Notes: generated by a model not told the origin, from the sequence alone. A stretch of DNA of 64,000 nucleotides from Lucinisca nassula (GCA_963580285.1 OY757011.1:96951650-97015649), one strand, 5' to 3'. Counted from the first letter of the stretch, positions 45,004 through 55,712 are shown. A program made the numbers and translations.

Positions 45004-45423
45004 GATACCTCTTTTAAGGGTTTCCCGCATACAATGGGTTAAAGAATACCGTCAGTTCTTATCGAAAACGATAATTGGATCAATTAGTTTCATTACATGT
45101 AACTTACCAATAACCCTAAACAAACTGACAGTTGATAATAATATTAAATAATTAAATCTTTTCTGTTGCTGATACTAATATTTACTAAAATATATAACTG
45201 GTATACATGTACGTACTTAAATAATATACTTCTGTTTCATACTACCCAATGCACATTTAATATTCGCAAAAAAATATTTTTAACATATTCCTTGGTAGCC
45301 GATATAGCCTATATTGGCTAACCATACGGGGCCGTACGATTAGCTAATACAGGCTAAACGTACGGGGCCGTACGATTAGCCAATACAAGCTATTCATACG
45401 GGGCCGTACGAATAGCCACTGCC

Positions 45424-45787
45424 AAAAAAAAAATATAGTTCTGTATATTAAAAACTAAAATGGCATACTTGACTGAAATCAGAAAATGATTTTATCTGAA
45501 TGTCAATTTAGACTTGGACATCTCTGTAAAAAGGGTTTGGGATATAACAAAGTTCTAACACACATCCCAAAAATTTATAGATTATATCGAGGCCATTTGA
45601 TCTGGATCCACACTGTTTGCATATAGGAGCAGTCTGATCTGGGTCCACACTGTTTGCAAAAATGACTTTTAAAGTAATCGGCAGACGACAAAACAGGCGA
45701 CAATTGTCCCGATGGCTAATTGAGTACTAATTTTACAAATTTATCGAATATCCTGGCATTAACCAACCATTTTTGTCTTAGCTTTTA
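45424..45787. other. Non-coding stretch
   Basis: AT-rich, with two TGATCTGG-TCCACACTGTTTGC repeats at 45598 and 45638, remnants of the GATCAGA hairpin family. No exon continuing the 43509 frame was found. Confidence 0.5.
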
Positions 45788-46068
45788 TCATTACGACAAC
45801 ACACCCGTGTGACTCAGTGCATTTTTCATATCTTCAAAATGGCTACTTTTCCTATGAAAATTTGTGATTTTCTTTAAAATTATACTCCAAATATAGGTTG
45901 GTGCCTCGTTAGAACCGCCTCATATATAGCGGCGGTTCTAACGCGTACCCACAACCAATGTCCTGCAGCAGAAAAAAAAATATTGTATACCCCGTAAACA
46001 CCATTTTTCTCTATATAAAGTGGGGTTTAGGGGGATCTTGATTTCACGAACTTGTTCACATGATGTGA
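45788..46068. mobile_element. P hairpin MITE, type II, full length
   Basis: CATTACGACAACACACCCGTG to TTTCACGAACTTGTTCACAT. The core at about 45908-45945 has a modified loop. The two ends differ from each other, which defines type II. Confidence 0.85.
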
Positions 46069-46204
46069 GTAACACATCGGTGCGACATAGTATATTTTCC
46101 ACATCCACAGAACTGGTATTTACTGTAGAAGAGTCTGTTTCCGCTTCAAACATATAACGTGGGTCCTCCTCGTCTGGGAAATCGCTTTAAGTCATTTGGA
46201 AATC

Positions 46205-46469
46205 TCGCCTATACAAATACATTGTAAACGTTACCACCCAAAAAAAAATTTACGATGAAAAATTGTGATATATTTCTTATTTCTGCTCAAAATATAGATT
46301 GTGGGTACTCGTTAGAACCGCCTCATCGAGGCGGTTCTAGCCAGTACCCACAATCTATATTTTGGAGCAAAAATAAGAAAAATAAGGTTTACCCCTGTAA
46401 ACCCCAGTTTTACTATTTAAAAGTGGAGTTCAGCGGGGTCAGAATTATATAGGCGTGTTTTCGTGATGG
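46205..46469. mobile_element. P hairpin MITE, type I
   Basis: CGCCTATACAAATACATTGT to TATAGGCGTGTTTTCGTGAT. The core at about 46303-46353 is perfect except for GTTCTAGCCAGT on one arm. Confidence 0.9.
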
Positions 46470-46559
46470 TAGGTTCTAACGAATAGCCACAATGTATGGG
46501 TTTCAGTAAGAATGGAAACTATTATATATCACTGTAAACCCACTTTTTATAATAGACTT

Positions 46560-46862
46560 TTGTTTTGTTTGTTTGATTTGAGGTTTAACGTCCCCGTCAA
46601 CACTGTATAGGTCATTTTGGACTGGGCATTGCTTCCAATTTTGTGGGTCTTTTACCCGACATTGAGATGAACTGACATGTCAAGCACTGTCGCCCAATGA
46701 AACCAATAGGGTTTATAAGCATAGACGGTCCGACTCGCACCGCTTTCCATGGCAGGCTTAGATCCTCTAAAATGTTTACCAGTACTCGTGTTTGGTCGGT
46801 TTCAGCTCTGCGTGGAAGCATCATGCAGCCCATCTATTTCTCCAAGCCCGATGGGCGGGACC
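46560..46862 (-). mobile_element. S-SINE, near full length
   Basis: GTTTAACGTCCCCGTCAACA on the left to AAGCCCGATGGGCGGGACC on the right. Open frames of 73 and 127 aa over it are repeat translations. Confidence 0.85.
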
Positions 46863-46967
46863 GGTTATACATAAAGTTGTGTTTGTGCAAAAATAGAGAA
46901 AATAATGAACATTCCAATATTCTATGTATAACTTTGGGTAGGCAAGGGTGTTCATTACATGTTCATG

Positions 46968-47160
46968 TTCTGACTGGTGATCAGGAGAACACGGGTGCGA
47001 TACCTGCCGGGGTCGGCAACATTCTTTCGTGGAGATTGATCACGAAATTTTATCTGCGGTCATTCTGTCCCTTCCGCTGATTCAAGAAGGGCAGTTGTCA
47101 GCTTCTGACGAAGGAATGTGCACTGTATTGGTTAACCGCTTACGTATAAGCCTGTACAGA
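46968..47160 (+). mobile_element. V-SINE lacking the A-box end
   Basis: GACTGGTGATCAGGAGAACA, then GGTGCGATACCTGCCGG (B-box with one change), the V body and GGTTAACCGCTTACGTATAA. The 3' end is missing. Confidence 0.8.
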
Positions 47161-47332
47161 AAAGTGTTTAAATTTAGAGGTTTTATTTGTTTTCAAGAAG
47201 CACGCGAACTTTGATTTATAAATCGGCTGCAGATTGAACTTTTATATACATGTATGTACATGTAGAACAAATTTAAACTTCTCTTTATTTGGATAGAACA
47301 TTAAATGGCTTTAAGATTACATATCCGTGTGA

Positions 47333-47546
47333 TATACAGTAAAATTCCGCTATTAAGACCACCTAAAATTAGGACTAATTCTGCTATAAAAAGCTTATTT
47401 AGTAAGTTGCAGTTATTCTTTCTCTGTCTTTTCTGCAAACACTGTCCTCTGGTCAGATACCACATTTAGGACTGTTCAAAAGTGGTCTTAAAGACCACTT
47501 TTGAACAGTCCCAAAGGTGGTCTTAATATAGGAACTTTACTGTATA
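47333..47546. mobile_element. T MITE, full length
   Basis: TATACAGTAAAATTCCGCTA to ATAGGAACTTTACTGTATA. The central palindrome is GACTGTTCAAAAGTGGTCTT with its complement. TA at both outer ends fits a Tc1/mariner/pogo-type TA target. Confidence 0.8.
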
Positions 47547-47559
47547 GGCATTTTTCATC

Positions 47560-48043
47560 GTCACGACCAAGACATTTCAGATCATTTCTGTTTATCTATT
47601 TTTTTTCTACTTAATAAGCATACATTGTGCGTGCTTGTTCGAACCACTTCAGAAGTACCCACAAGCTGTGCTCGAACAAAAATAAGGCACAGTCCTTGTA
47701 AATCCAAGTTATCTCTATATCATGTATATCAAGTGAGGTTTATTGGGGTCACCCATGTCCATTTCACGGACTCGTCACGTGAACAAGTCCGTGAAATAAA
47801 GACCTCCTAAAACCCATTTTATACAGAGAAAACTGGGGTTTAAGGGGGTATACTTTATTTTGCTTATTTCTTCTCAAAGACATAGGTTGTGGGTACTCGC
47901 TAGAACCGCCTCAATGAGGCGGTTCTAACGAGTACCTACAACCTATGTTTGCAGTATAAATAAGAAAAATATCACGGATTTTCTTCAGAAAAGTAGCCAT
48001 TTTGGAGATATGAAAATTACACGATGTCGCACGGGTGTGTTAT
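47560..48043. mobile_element. Two abutting type II P MITEs
   Basis: The first (about 47560-47790) is diverged and ends TTTCACGGACTCGTCACGTG. The second (about 47775-48043) starts AACAAGTCCGTGAAATAAAG, has a perfect core at 47893-47940 and ends CGCACGGGTGTGTTATCGTA. Their type II termini meet head to head and share the CACGTG centre. Confidence 0.75.
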
Positions 48044-48129
48044 CGTAATGTTGTTACACTAACTTCATAGGCTTGAAATTAGCATACTATATTTATTCTA
48101 ATAAATGCACAGGGGTGATTTATTCAAAT

Positions 48130-49717
48130 TGTGTGTTTGAATTGAGGTTTAAACTCCGTTCAGAAAATCTGAATCATCGATTTTTTCGTTTCTCGCTTTT
48201 AATACTCATTTAAGCCAAGTAGCTCATCATAAGAGCTTTCAGGTATAAATTCAGCTCGTGGAAGCCGCTTGGCTATGATTGGTTGATTTTATCAGACTCT
48301 TCATAATTAAAGTCAACTATATTCCCTACGACAGGAATTTGCAACTCATTAAAATGATGTTATCATGCAGAAACTATGAGCTGCATCACGCAAAAGATGC
48401 CTTACATATTTACAGTCGGCTAATATCTCGCTAGTCTGCATATGTGAGCAGTCTATGCAATTATCCTGGATTCCTATAGGTACCAATTACTAATTATAGA
48501 GGTTATGAACACTTTTCACGCTTATCAGAGCCTGTACTGTTTTCATCTGCATAAGGCCCTTTCTGTATGTAGCAGAGTGGTTAAGGGGTTTCTCAGCAAA
48601 AACAATAAAACAAACAGCAGGGAATCATTACTGACTGGTATTTTAAACAGTATTTCTCAATGGACTCTGAAACCTCAGTAAAACACTGAATTTGTTCAAC
48701 CAATCAGATTAGACTGGCACCCACACGGTGAATAGCATACTTATAGCAGAAGCTAGATGCTCTTGTCTAATGTGCTCTTGATTTACGCCCATACATCACT
48801 GTGGGAAAGTTTTAGACCTCACCCTCCGTCGATTTCTCCAGCAAGTCATATGCCTCTGCGACAGTCAGGAAAGGCTGTGATTATTTGGAGCAAATTGCCA
48901 AACAAAGAAATGAGAGCACAGACTAAGTCCATTTGACGATGATTGTCAGGTAAAATAATAAATATTCAAATCCATGGACGCATTTTATAAATAGATATAT
49001 GCAATTGCGACAGACTTTATATTCGAATGGCTAGATAGACGCTCACTATAGGAACGGGGAATCACTAGCGCGATGTGCTGTCAACAGTCGTCAAAAAGAA
49101 TTATACCGATATCAGATGTGGTGTCACAGCTAATGATTTTTCATGGAGTGATCGTGCAAATTAAACATTGACGCCCTTGTAATGTATAAGCGCATTGACC
49201 ACTTCTTATATGGTTTAAAAAGGTGTGTCGAACCTGTCAGAAAGTCTTAGTCTGTGAAAGGAAATATAGATTTTGCAATTTTCTCCAAATAATCACAGCT
49301 TTTCCAAGCTGTCGCAGAGGCATACGACTTGCTGGAGAAATCAGCGGAGGGTGAGGTTTAAAACTTTCTCATAGTGATGTATGGGCTAAAATGAGTATTA
49401 AAAGCGAGAAAAGAAAACATCGATGATTCAGCTTTTCTGAACGGAGTTTAGTGACCCCGTCAACACTGTTTATGTCATTTTGGAGACGTTGCTCCAAATT
49501 TTGTTGGACTTTTACCCGACATTGAGATGAAATGACATCTCAAGCCCTGCCTCCCAAATGAAACCAAAAGGCTTACATGCATCTGACTCGCACTGCTTAC
49601 CTGGTCAGGCTTAGTCCTTCTAAGCGGTTTACTACTATTTCGTGTGTGGCCAGTGTCCGCTCTGCGGGGAAGCACTATGCAGCCTAATCTATTTCTCCAA
49701 GCCCCGATGGGCGGATG
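48130..49717 (-). mobile_element. S-SINE split by a fold-back element
   Basis: The S tail (GTTTGAATTGAGGTTTA, 48130-48150) and the S body (CCCCGTCAACACTG to AAGCCCCGATGGGCGG, about 49452-49717) flank the fold-back at 48151-49447. TTTA stands at both junctions. Confidence 0.75.
48151..49447. mobile_element. Fold-back element with ~240-bp arms inside a SINE
   Basis: The right arm 49255-49447 matches the complement of the left arm, which lies in two pieces: 48151-48215 (AACTCCGTTCAGAAAATCTG) and 48785-48935 (GCCCATACATCACTGTGGGA to CAAATTGC). The gap 48216-48784 is an extra insertion with no recognised family. TTTA or TTA at both ends would fit a PIF/Harbinger 3-bp TTA target. No transposase. 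Confidence 0.8.
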
Positions 49718-49854
49718 TAAGACAAAGGTAAATTCGAAATTTCAAAGCAAAAATAATAAGAATAAGAATGTTCTTCAGACAAAAACTTTGGGCACAAATC
49801 ATACATATGCATGCTTGAGTTCAAACCTGTCCTAGAAATAATGTAAGACGGTGT

Positions 49855-50655
49855 TTTTATTTTTGGGTGCATTTACTGGAATAAGTATGGTTCTCATTAT
49901 TTTGGACGAAGCAGATGAACGTTTTGTACCATTAAAAACTCGTACACCCCACTGCGTATTGCGCTTAATAGCCACAGAGTACTGGTTTTATTCTATCGCC
50001 TCAAGTTCTTCTGTCTTCAGATTCTTAAAACGACCACTGGCAGCTCCATTCTCAGGTTCTGATTTAACTTTCTCATTATTTTGGGGGACATCTTGGTTTT
50101 CTTTGTTATTATCCAGAGTATCTACTGAATAATCACTGACACTGAGGCTTTTTGGAATAGTTTGGGTTTCATTTAAGTTCCCAGGCATTACGCTAACACA
50201 CCCGTGCGACATAATTCATTTTTTACATCTCCAAATTTGCTACTTTTCGGATGAAAATCCATGACATTTTTCTTAGTTATACTGCAAACATAGGTTGTGG
50301 GTGCTCGTTAGAACCGCCTCATTGAGGCGGTTCTAACGAGTACCCACAACCTATGTCTTGGAGTAAAAATGAGAAAAATAATGTTTACCCCCGTAAACCC
50401 CAGTTTTCTCTATACAAAGTGGGGTGTAAGGGGTTGTTCATTTCACGGACTTGTTCACGTGGTGGGAAAGTTGTTTGTTGCATTTATTAAACTTTTCCCC
50501 TTTTGGCTTTTGATACCATCAGTGGCAGCACTGGGCCTGGCAGCAGTGCTGATCAAATTTTCAGTAGGCTCATTCTTCAGGATTCCTGTCAGAATGTCCT
50601 CAAAACCTTCAATATCGGTATCCTTGGCCTCTAGAATTTGCTTCATCTCAGCTGC
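49855..50655 (-). pseudogene. Relic of a Crypton/ZMYM-type (DUF3504-like) gene, split by a MITE
   Basis: The minus strand reads MKQILEAKDTDIEGFEDILT and onward (50646-50470). A P MITE interrupts it, and the same protein style resumes with GNLNETQTIPKSLSV, an NNKENQDVPQNNEKV linker and FKNLKTEELEAIE (50180-49991). Next is a TAA where a codon is expected, then NQYSVAIKRNTQWGVRVFN. The KRNT-W-V-F pattern resembles the N-terminal helical region that precedes the recombinase-like domain in Crypton-derived proteins (ZMYM, QRICH1, KCTD1 relatives). The rest of that domain is not seen. The stop plus the MITE make it a pseudogene. Family naming is from memory of the motif style. Confidence 0.4.
50187..50467. 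mobile_element. P hairpin MITE, type II, full length
   Basis: CATTACGCTAACACACCCGTG to TTTCACGGACTTGTTCACGTG. Perfect core palindrome at about 50296-50352, longer than usual because ACATAGGTTGTGGGTGCTCG also pairs. It interrupts the coding relic. Confidence 0.92.
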
Positions 50656-50904
50656 AGTAATCCATAGAAATTATCTGGAGACGAATCCATTTTTCCAGTA
50701 AGCAGACGAATCGGCTGCTTAACTTCTGTGATAAGAAATAAATTTAAGATAACACAGAGCCAGTTCTTTACTTGTTTATTGGTTTTATTACATTAGAATA
50801 CAGCAAAATGCCTTCTAAATATTTTTAATTATTTTTTATTGGTCGCATTTGCCGCGATCTAGCCGCTGAATGACGGTCATATTTGCTTACATTCGAAAGT
50901 ACGA

Positions 50905-51919
50905 TAAGAGGCCCATGGGCCACTATGCTCACCAGAGCTCAGGGAGCACTGCCCACTGGCAGCCATGTATTTTAATTAACCATGGAATCCCTGCGCCCAA
51001 AAGCCACAGATACATGTAAAATTTGGACCCAATCAGCCTAGTGGCTTCAGAGTTCTGATGTCTCTTGAATGTGTTGTTGCAAGACAACAAACGACAATTG
51101 ACAACCATCTGTGGCAACCAATTAGCCTGAAAATCATATGGTAGATAGAACATTGTTCAAGGAACATTTCTATGAAAGTTTTTATAATATATTGAAAGGT
51201 GTAAAAGTCATTTTTCAGTTTTCCCCATAATAAGTTTATGGAATCTCTTAACTTCCCATAGACACAAAACTAAATAGTCAAATTTCATAAAAACACATAA
51301 AAACTGTAAAGGCAAACAGGCAAATATGGTGAATATTTCCGTAACGCCTCAGTCTCAAAGAGTAAATGGTTTATGAGGAGACGATTGTTTTATTTTTCGT
51401 TTATTATTACTAGGTCTAAAATCATATGGTAGAAAAAAGATTGTTGAAAAACTATTTCTATGAACCTTTTGCCATAAGTCTATGGAATCTCTAAGTTGCC
51501 ATAGCAACCAGACTAATAAGCCTAATTTCATAAAAAAACTGAAAAGGCAAATGTGGTGAATATTTCCATAAACTCTCAGCCTCATAGAGCATGCGGTTTC
51601 TGAGAATATTATTATGATTTTTTTTTCTTTTTGGTTTCCATGGCAACCAGTAAAAATGAGTCATTGGCCTAAATCATATGGCAGATGGTAGATTGCTTGA
51701 GGAACATTTCTATGAAAGTTGTCTGAACAGGTTTGGCAGTTAATGCCATTTTTCAATTTTCCCCATTATAAGTATATGGGAAATCTAAGTTGCCATAGCA
51801 ACTAAAGTGAAGAGCCGAATTTCATAAAAATAACACAAAACCTGTCAAAGAAAATATGGTGAATATTTTCAGAATGTCTCTGTCTCCTAGAGTGTATGGT
51901 TTCTGAGGAGATGATTTTT

Positions 51920-51990
<71 letters not shown>

Positions 51991-52424
51991 TGCGTGCGTG
52001 TGTGTTTCATTTTGGTTTCCATGGCAACCAATTAATATAAGCGGTAGGCCTAAAATCATATGCCAGATAGTAGATTGCCTAAGGAACATGTCTATGAAAG
52101 TTTTGTATGAAAGTTTTGTCCTAATATCTGCTGAGGCTTGACAGTAAATGCCAGTTTTCAATTTTCTCCATTATAAGACTATGGAAACTCTAAGTTGCAT
52201 AGCAATCAAACTAATGAGCCGATTTTCACAAAAAAACACAAACTTTCGATCCCCTCGCCAAAGGATGCTACAGATAAAATTTGGGCCGAATTGGCTTAGT
52301 GGCTTCAGAGAAGATGTCGTTTGAAAATGTTGACGACGGACACACGACGACGCAGACGACGACGGATTACTGCCTTTCCTATAGGCTCCCCTGGAGCCAC
52401 GGGCTCTGGTGAGCTAAAAAAAAG
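50905..52424 (-). mobile_element. Short complete B element
   Basis: On the minus strand the head at 52424 reads AGCTCACCAGAGCCCGTGGC then TCCAGGGGAGCCTATAGG, followed by (GTC)n. ~320-bp units occupy 52250-51180, and the 3' end is TGAGCATAGTGGCCCATGGG then CCTCTT at 50905. Outside the head is a run of T (minus strand). About 1.5 kb, so the copy in the 21-37 kb stack is much expanded. It contains a (TG)n/(TGCG)n microsatellite at 51920-52003. Confidence 0.85.
51920..52003. repeat. (GT)n(GTGC)n microsatellite
   Basis: About 25 GT repeats pass into CGTG repeats. It replaces the poly-A tract of a B unit. His/Thr- and Cys/Val-rich frames here are artefacts. Confidence 0.95.
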
Positions 52425-52599
52425 TAGTCCCGTTGCTCTAGTCCGGGGATTTTATCGAAGTGTAAAAATCATTTCATTTAGGTTCTGAGCCAGTCAGCAA
52501 CGCGGAAAAGAAGGTATAATTTGTGGATTGGAATATTGCGACGACAGTTTGTCACCATTATATGAATTTAAAAGAAAATCATTATTTTAACAGATTCGT

Positions 52600-52846
52600 G
52601 TATGAACCGACCTTCTAAATCCAACTTTATACAGGGAAAACTGGGATTTACTGGGGTATACATTAGTTTTCTTATTTCTGCTATAAGACATACATGTAGG
52701 TTGTGTGTACTCTCTAGAGCCGCCTTGGCGAAGCGGTTCTAACGAGCACCCACAACCTATGTTTGGAGTATAAATAAAAGAAATATCAGAAATTAATCAT
52801 AGCTATGAAAAAATGCATTATGTCACACAGGTGTATAATTGTAACG
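52600..52846. mobile_element. P hairpin MITE, type II, diverged
   Basis: ATGAACCGACCTTCTAAATC left half, core CTCTAGAGCCGCCTTGGCGA and GCGGTTCTAACGAG, right end TCACACAGGTGTATAATTGTA. Confidence 0.75.
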
Positions 52847-52849
52847 CCG

Positions 52850-53740
52850 CTACTAAATCATTCCTGTTTTGCATCCGGATGTAACGCAACGATTTACCTA
52901 GCCCCCGCCCACCATTTTTAGCTTATATTTATACTCAAGGGCAGGTAACTAAAAAGCCGTTGGTCCTGCGAGGCCCAAATTCGACATGCATGTAGACGCT
53001 TTGCCTCTCCTAGTTATCTGCAAGTTTGATAAAGTTCAGATCAGAAATGGCTGAGACAAATTGGAGACATCGTTTTGCCAGTGTAAGCCTATGGTATTTT
53101 TTTTCACGCTAAAGGGAACGTCAATGTGAAGCTGGTTGTCAGATTCTAGCCGAATTCGAACTCGTCCGAGATATTATGCTGTCCTGGTTTACTAAATGAT
53201 TCAAAGAGATCAGATCAAATACAGCTTAGAAAAAGTGGAGACACCATCCATTTTTTCGCATATTTTTATTCTCAAGGGCAGGTAACTCCAAAGCCCATGG
53301 TCCTGCGTGGCCCATATTCGAACCTCTCCTGGTTATCTGCAAGTTTCAAAAAGATCAAATCAGAAATGGCCGAGAAAAGTTGGAGACGTTTTTTGTTTTC
53401 ATTGTAAGCATATGGTAAATATTTTCACGCTCAATGGAACGTAATTGCGAAACCGGTTGTCAGGTTCCTGCCAAATTCGAATTGGAATGAAATATTACGC
53501 TTGTCCTTATATACTAAAGGTTTCAAAACGATCAGACTAATAACAGCCGAGAAAAGGTAGAGACAACATTTTTCACTTATTTTTACGCTAAAGAGGAGGT
53601 AACGCATTTCAGACATTATTCTTCAGTCGGCAGGATCCTGCAGGTTTCAGACTGGCAATTAGAATACTGCCAAAGACAGTTAATTGTAATATGAAATAAA
53701 GGCACTGCCTTTTGAGCAAACACACTCATTTACACCCCTT
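52850..53740. other. Diverged tandem repeat, ~360-bp unit
   Basis: CTCAAGGGCAGGTAACTAAA (52933) and CTCAAGGGCAGGTAACTCCA (53273) start two similar blocks, each followed by CTGCGAGGCCCAAATTCGA or CTGCGTGGCCCATATTCGA, GGTTATCTGCAAGTTT and TTTCACGCTxAAxGGAACGT. A third, weaker block starts at about 53590. No credible frame. Confidence 0.65.
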
Positions 53741-53824
53741 AGGTAGTTAATAGCTATTGGTCTCTGATGCTAGAGACCCTCGGTTCGATTCCCGGCAGCG
53801 AAAATAAAGTTTGGTATCCGAATA

Positions 53825-54010
53825 TAGGAGCGTGGTAGCTCAATGGTTATAAAATCGAGGTGTCCGAACACGCTCCACTGGAATCATTTGCAGGAATGAA
53901 TGCCACAAAGTGCACCGTCGTTCGGATCGGAACGTTAACTGGAGCCCCCCCCCCCCCCCCCTGTGCAGTGCGAACCATCCCCTCCGCAAGCAAATGATCC
54001 CTACCGTAAT
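53825..54010 (+). mobile_element. tRNA-headed SINE-like repeat, copy 1
   Basis: GTGGTAGCTCAATGG is an A-box, but no clear B-box follows. The body is CACTGGAATCATTTGCAGG, GCCACAAAGTGCACCGTC, GGATCGGAACGTTAACTGGA and a C-run. Just upstream (53765-53805) is a B-box-like GGTTCGATTCCC with the same GGTATCCGAA text. Confidence 0.6.
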
Positions 54011-54129
54011 TACATGATTACTGTGTAGGCTTTCATCCTGAAAACCTGGCGTGTATGTAATGTACACCTGCATGTAATCCTCGTTGAGATTGTTGCAGTA
54101 TATATAGAAAAAAAGAATAGTTGGTAGAA

Positions 54130-54315
54130 CATCAAAAATACCCGCTTCGAGGCCCGGCAGCGACAATAAAGTTTGGTATCCGAACATGTTCCACTGGCAT
54201 CGTTTGTATGAATGAATGCCACAAAGTGCACCGTCCTTCGGATCGGGACGTTAACTGGAGCCCCCCACCCCCTGCCGTGGAAGAATGATCTCCACCCTTA
54301 CCGTAATGCCATGAG
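54130..54315 (+). mobile_element. tRNA-headed SINE-like repeat, copy 2
   Basis: GACAATAAAGTTTGGTATCC, CCACTGGCATCGTTTGTATG, GCCACAAAGTGCACCGTCCT, GGGACGTTAACTGGAGCC and a C-run. The minus-strand frames with a Gly run translate the C-run. Confidence 0.65.
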
Positions 54316-54404
54316 TACCACGTAGGCGTTTGTCCTGGGTAGGGTAGGGGTAGGGTAGTGTAGGGTAGGCAGGTCATGGGAAACCCATTTTGATGCAACT
54401 GTTA

Positions 54405-54740
54405 CAAAGCAAACAGCAGCCTGGAGTTTCTTTGGAAGATAACCAGCTGGTCTGAAGATGTTAAAGCATGATGGTAGAGACCATGATTAGGCTTATCCTG
54501 GATTATGCCACATCTCCACGGGACCCGCATATAGTATCCAGCAGCTCGAGTCGGTGCAACGATGAGCAGCTCGGTTTGTTAGAGGGGACTACCACACAAC
54601 CAGCATTATCTCCCGAGTGATACAACAACTTTGCCGGCAAACTCACCAGCATTGACATCAAGATGTCAATCCTGGGCATGATCTATCTCTGGGTTAAGCA
54701 GAAAACCATGTTTGCAGGTTCTACTATCAGCTGTCCTTAA
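54405..54740 (+). pseudogene. LINE reverse transcriptase C-terminal relic
   Basis: Scattered over frames are LILDYATS, RDPHIV and MIYLWV, with CAGCAGCTCGAGTCGGTGCA encoding QQLESVQ in another frame. The order matches the 'RPILEYAS-WDPH-QLE-VQRRAARF' region of CR1/jockey-like LINEs. Several frameshifts and stops make it an old fragment. Confidence 0.55.
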
Positions 54741-54789
54741 TCGACACGGGCATCAAACTGTTTTTCAAAGTTTTTTAATTTGTTCTGTT

Positions 54790-55020
54790 GTAAGGCAAAG
54801 GTGTCGGGAGTCAAACTGATATTGACTTACAGTTGGGCAAGGCCCGCTGTCCTTGCAGCAGGTAGGGGTACAGAGGGAGTGTTGTTACTTCTTCTATTTG
54901 TACACTTTTGTTCATTTCCCCTTTCTCCCCTGTCCCTCCCTTTCTTCTCTACCTCTTTATCTCTTTAGTCCCTTTCTCTGGGAGATGACACAAAATGACC
55001 GACCAAATGACCTAAAACAA
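54790..55020 (+). mobile_element. SINE-like repeat, copy of 5680-5925
   Basis: TTGACTTACAGTTGGGCAAG, TCCTTGCAGCAGGTAGGGGT, a C/T-rich block with TTTCTCCCCTGTCCC, and GGGAGATGACACAAAATGACC. The 3' terminal GTCGTTAAAC is not present. Confidence 0.6.
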
Positions 55021-55656
55021 TTGTTTGAGCTTCACCGCCGCTTTGCACATAGCCTTAGTATGTCAATGCTCCAGTTTTGGTCCTGTTTGCACGTCATGGG
55101 AAGAAAAATAGATAGTGTGACTCAGTTAGTTTGCAGCATGGACACTTTAAAGTATCCTGAAGCACTAGCGATATGCTATTGATTTGGGCCCCATCATCAC
55201 TTTGTAAATCTTGAGAAGGTAGAAATCCAGAGGTAGTCAGATAGCTCATTGTGCCTCTTACTATGCCCGGGGCTTTATTTTATGTCCCTGAGTAATAGTT
55301 TGTGAAAAGAATTTAATTGCTTGGCCAGACGAGTGGCGCTTTCCACCCTACCGAGAAGCTCCGGTAAATGCTTCGGTAAATGCTCCGGTAACTCGTTGGT
55401 CCAAGCGCGATGCTGGGTTTTACCGGCTAACCTTTTCGGCTCAGTGCGGTACGTTTCAGTTAATTTAAATGCGTGACGCAGTTTCGTAACTTTCCCGCGA
55501 ACAAATTTCAGCGTTTGATGGAACGGTCTTCGAAAAGAGCCTTTCAAAATTATTTCGATGCTTTTTTGTGTTTCGGTTGTAATGGGACTTGACTCCTTTT
55601 GGCTTTGAAAAGCATTTTTTTTGGATGTGAATACAATTCTCATGAACTCTGTAAAG

Positions 55657-55712
55657 ATGGCGGATTATCGCGATAATTTGAACGAGATTCCAGGCGAGAT
55701 TTGGGTGCCTAA
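55657..55712 (+). CDS. Very short first-exon candidate in a CpG-rich stretch
   Basis: AAAGATGGCGGATTATCG is a good initiation context. The frame MADYRDNLNEIPGEIWVP runs to CCTAA followed by GTATGT, a strong donor. The 350 bp upstream are CpG-rich against an AT-rich surrounding, as at an animal promoter. On the minus strand the same region holds a 122-aa Lys/Arg-rich frame (55643-55275) without recognised domain. Only one of the two, or neither, is likely to be real. Confidence 0.25.

Larger units (their letters stand above)
43683..45423. mobile_element. 1.74-kb element with ~125-bp palindrome-rich TIRs
   Basis: Bases 43683-43810 and the reverse complement of 45296-45423 match over their whole length. 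Each arm starts GGCAGTGGCTATTC and holds three CGTACGGCCCCGTACG palindromes spaced about 35 bp apart by TTAGCCTGTATTGGCTAA-type near-palindromes. The interior holds a partial SINE (44145-44262), a P MITE (44262-44511), a GATCAGACG hairpin (44940-45003) and no transposase. The flanks are A-rich, so a target duplication cannot be read. Confidence 0.85.

Noticed and set aside
51802..52161. 119-aa minus-strand frame with long His/Thr runs
   Set aside because: It crosses the (GT)n(GTGC)n microsatellite inside a B element.
55657..55712. NUMOD4/HNH homing-endonuclease start, suggested by an EIPGEIWVP-like peptide
   Set aside because: Only about 19 codons before a splice donor, and no catalytic residues or further domain visible. 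The likeness is a short chance match.
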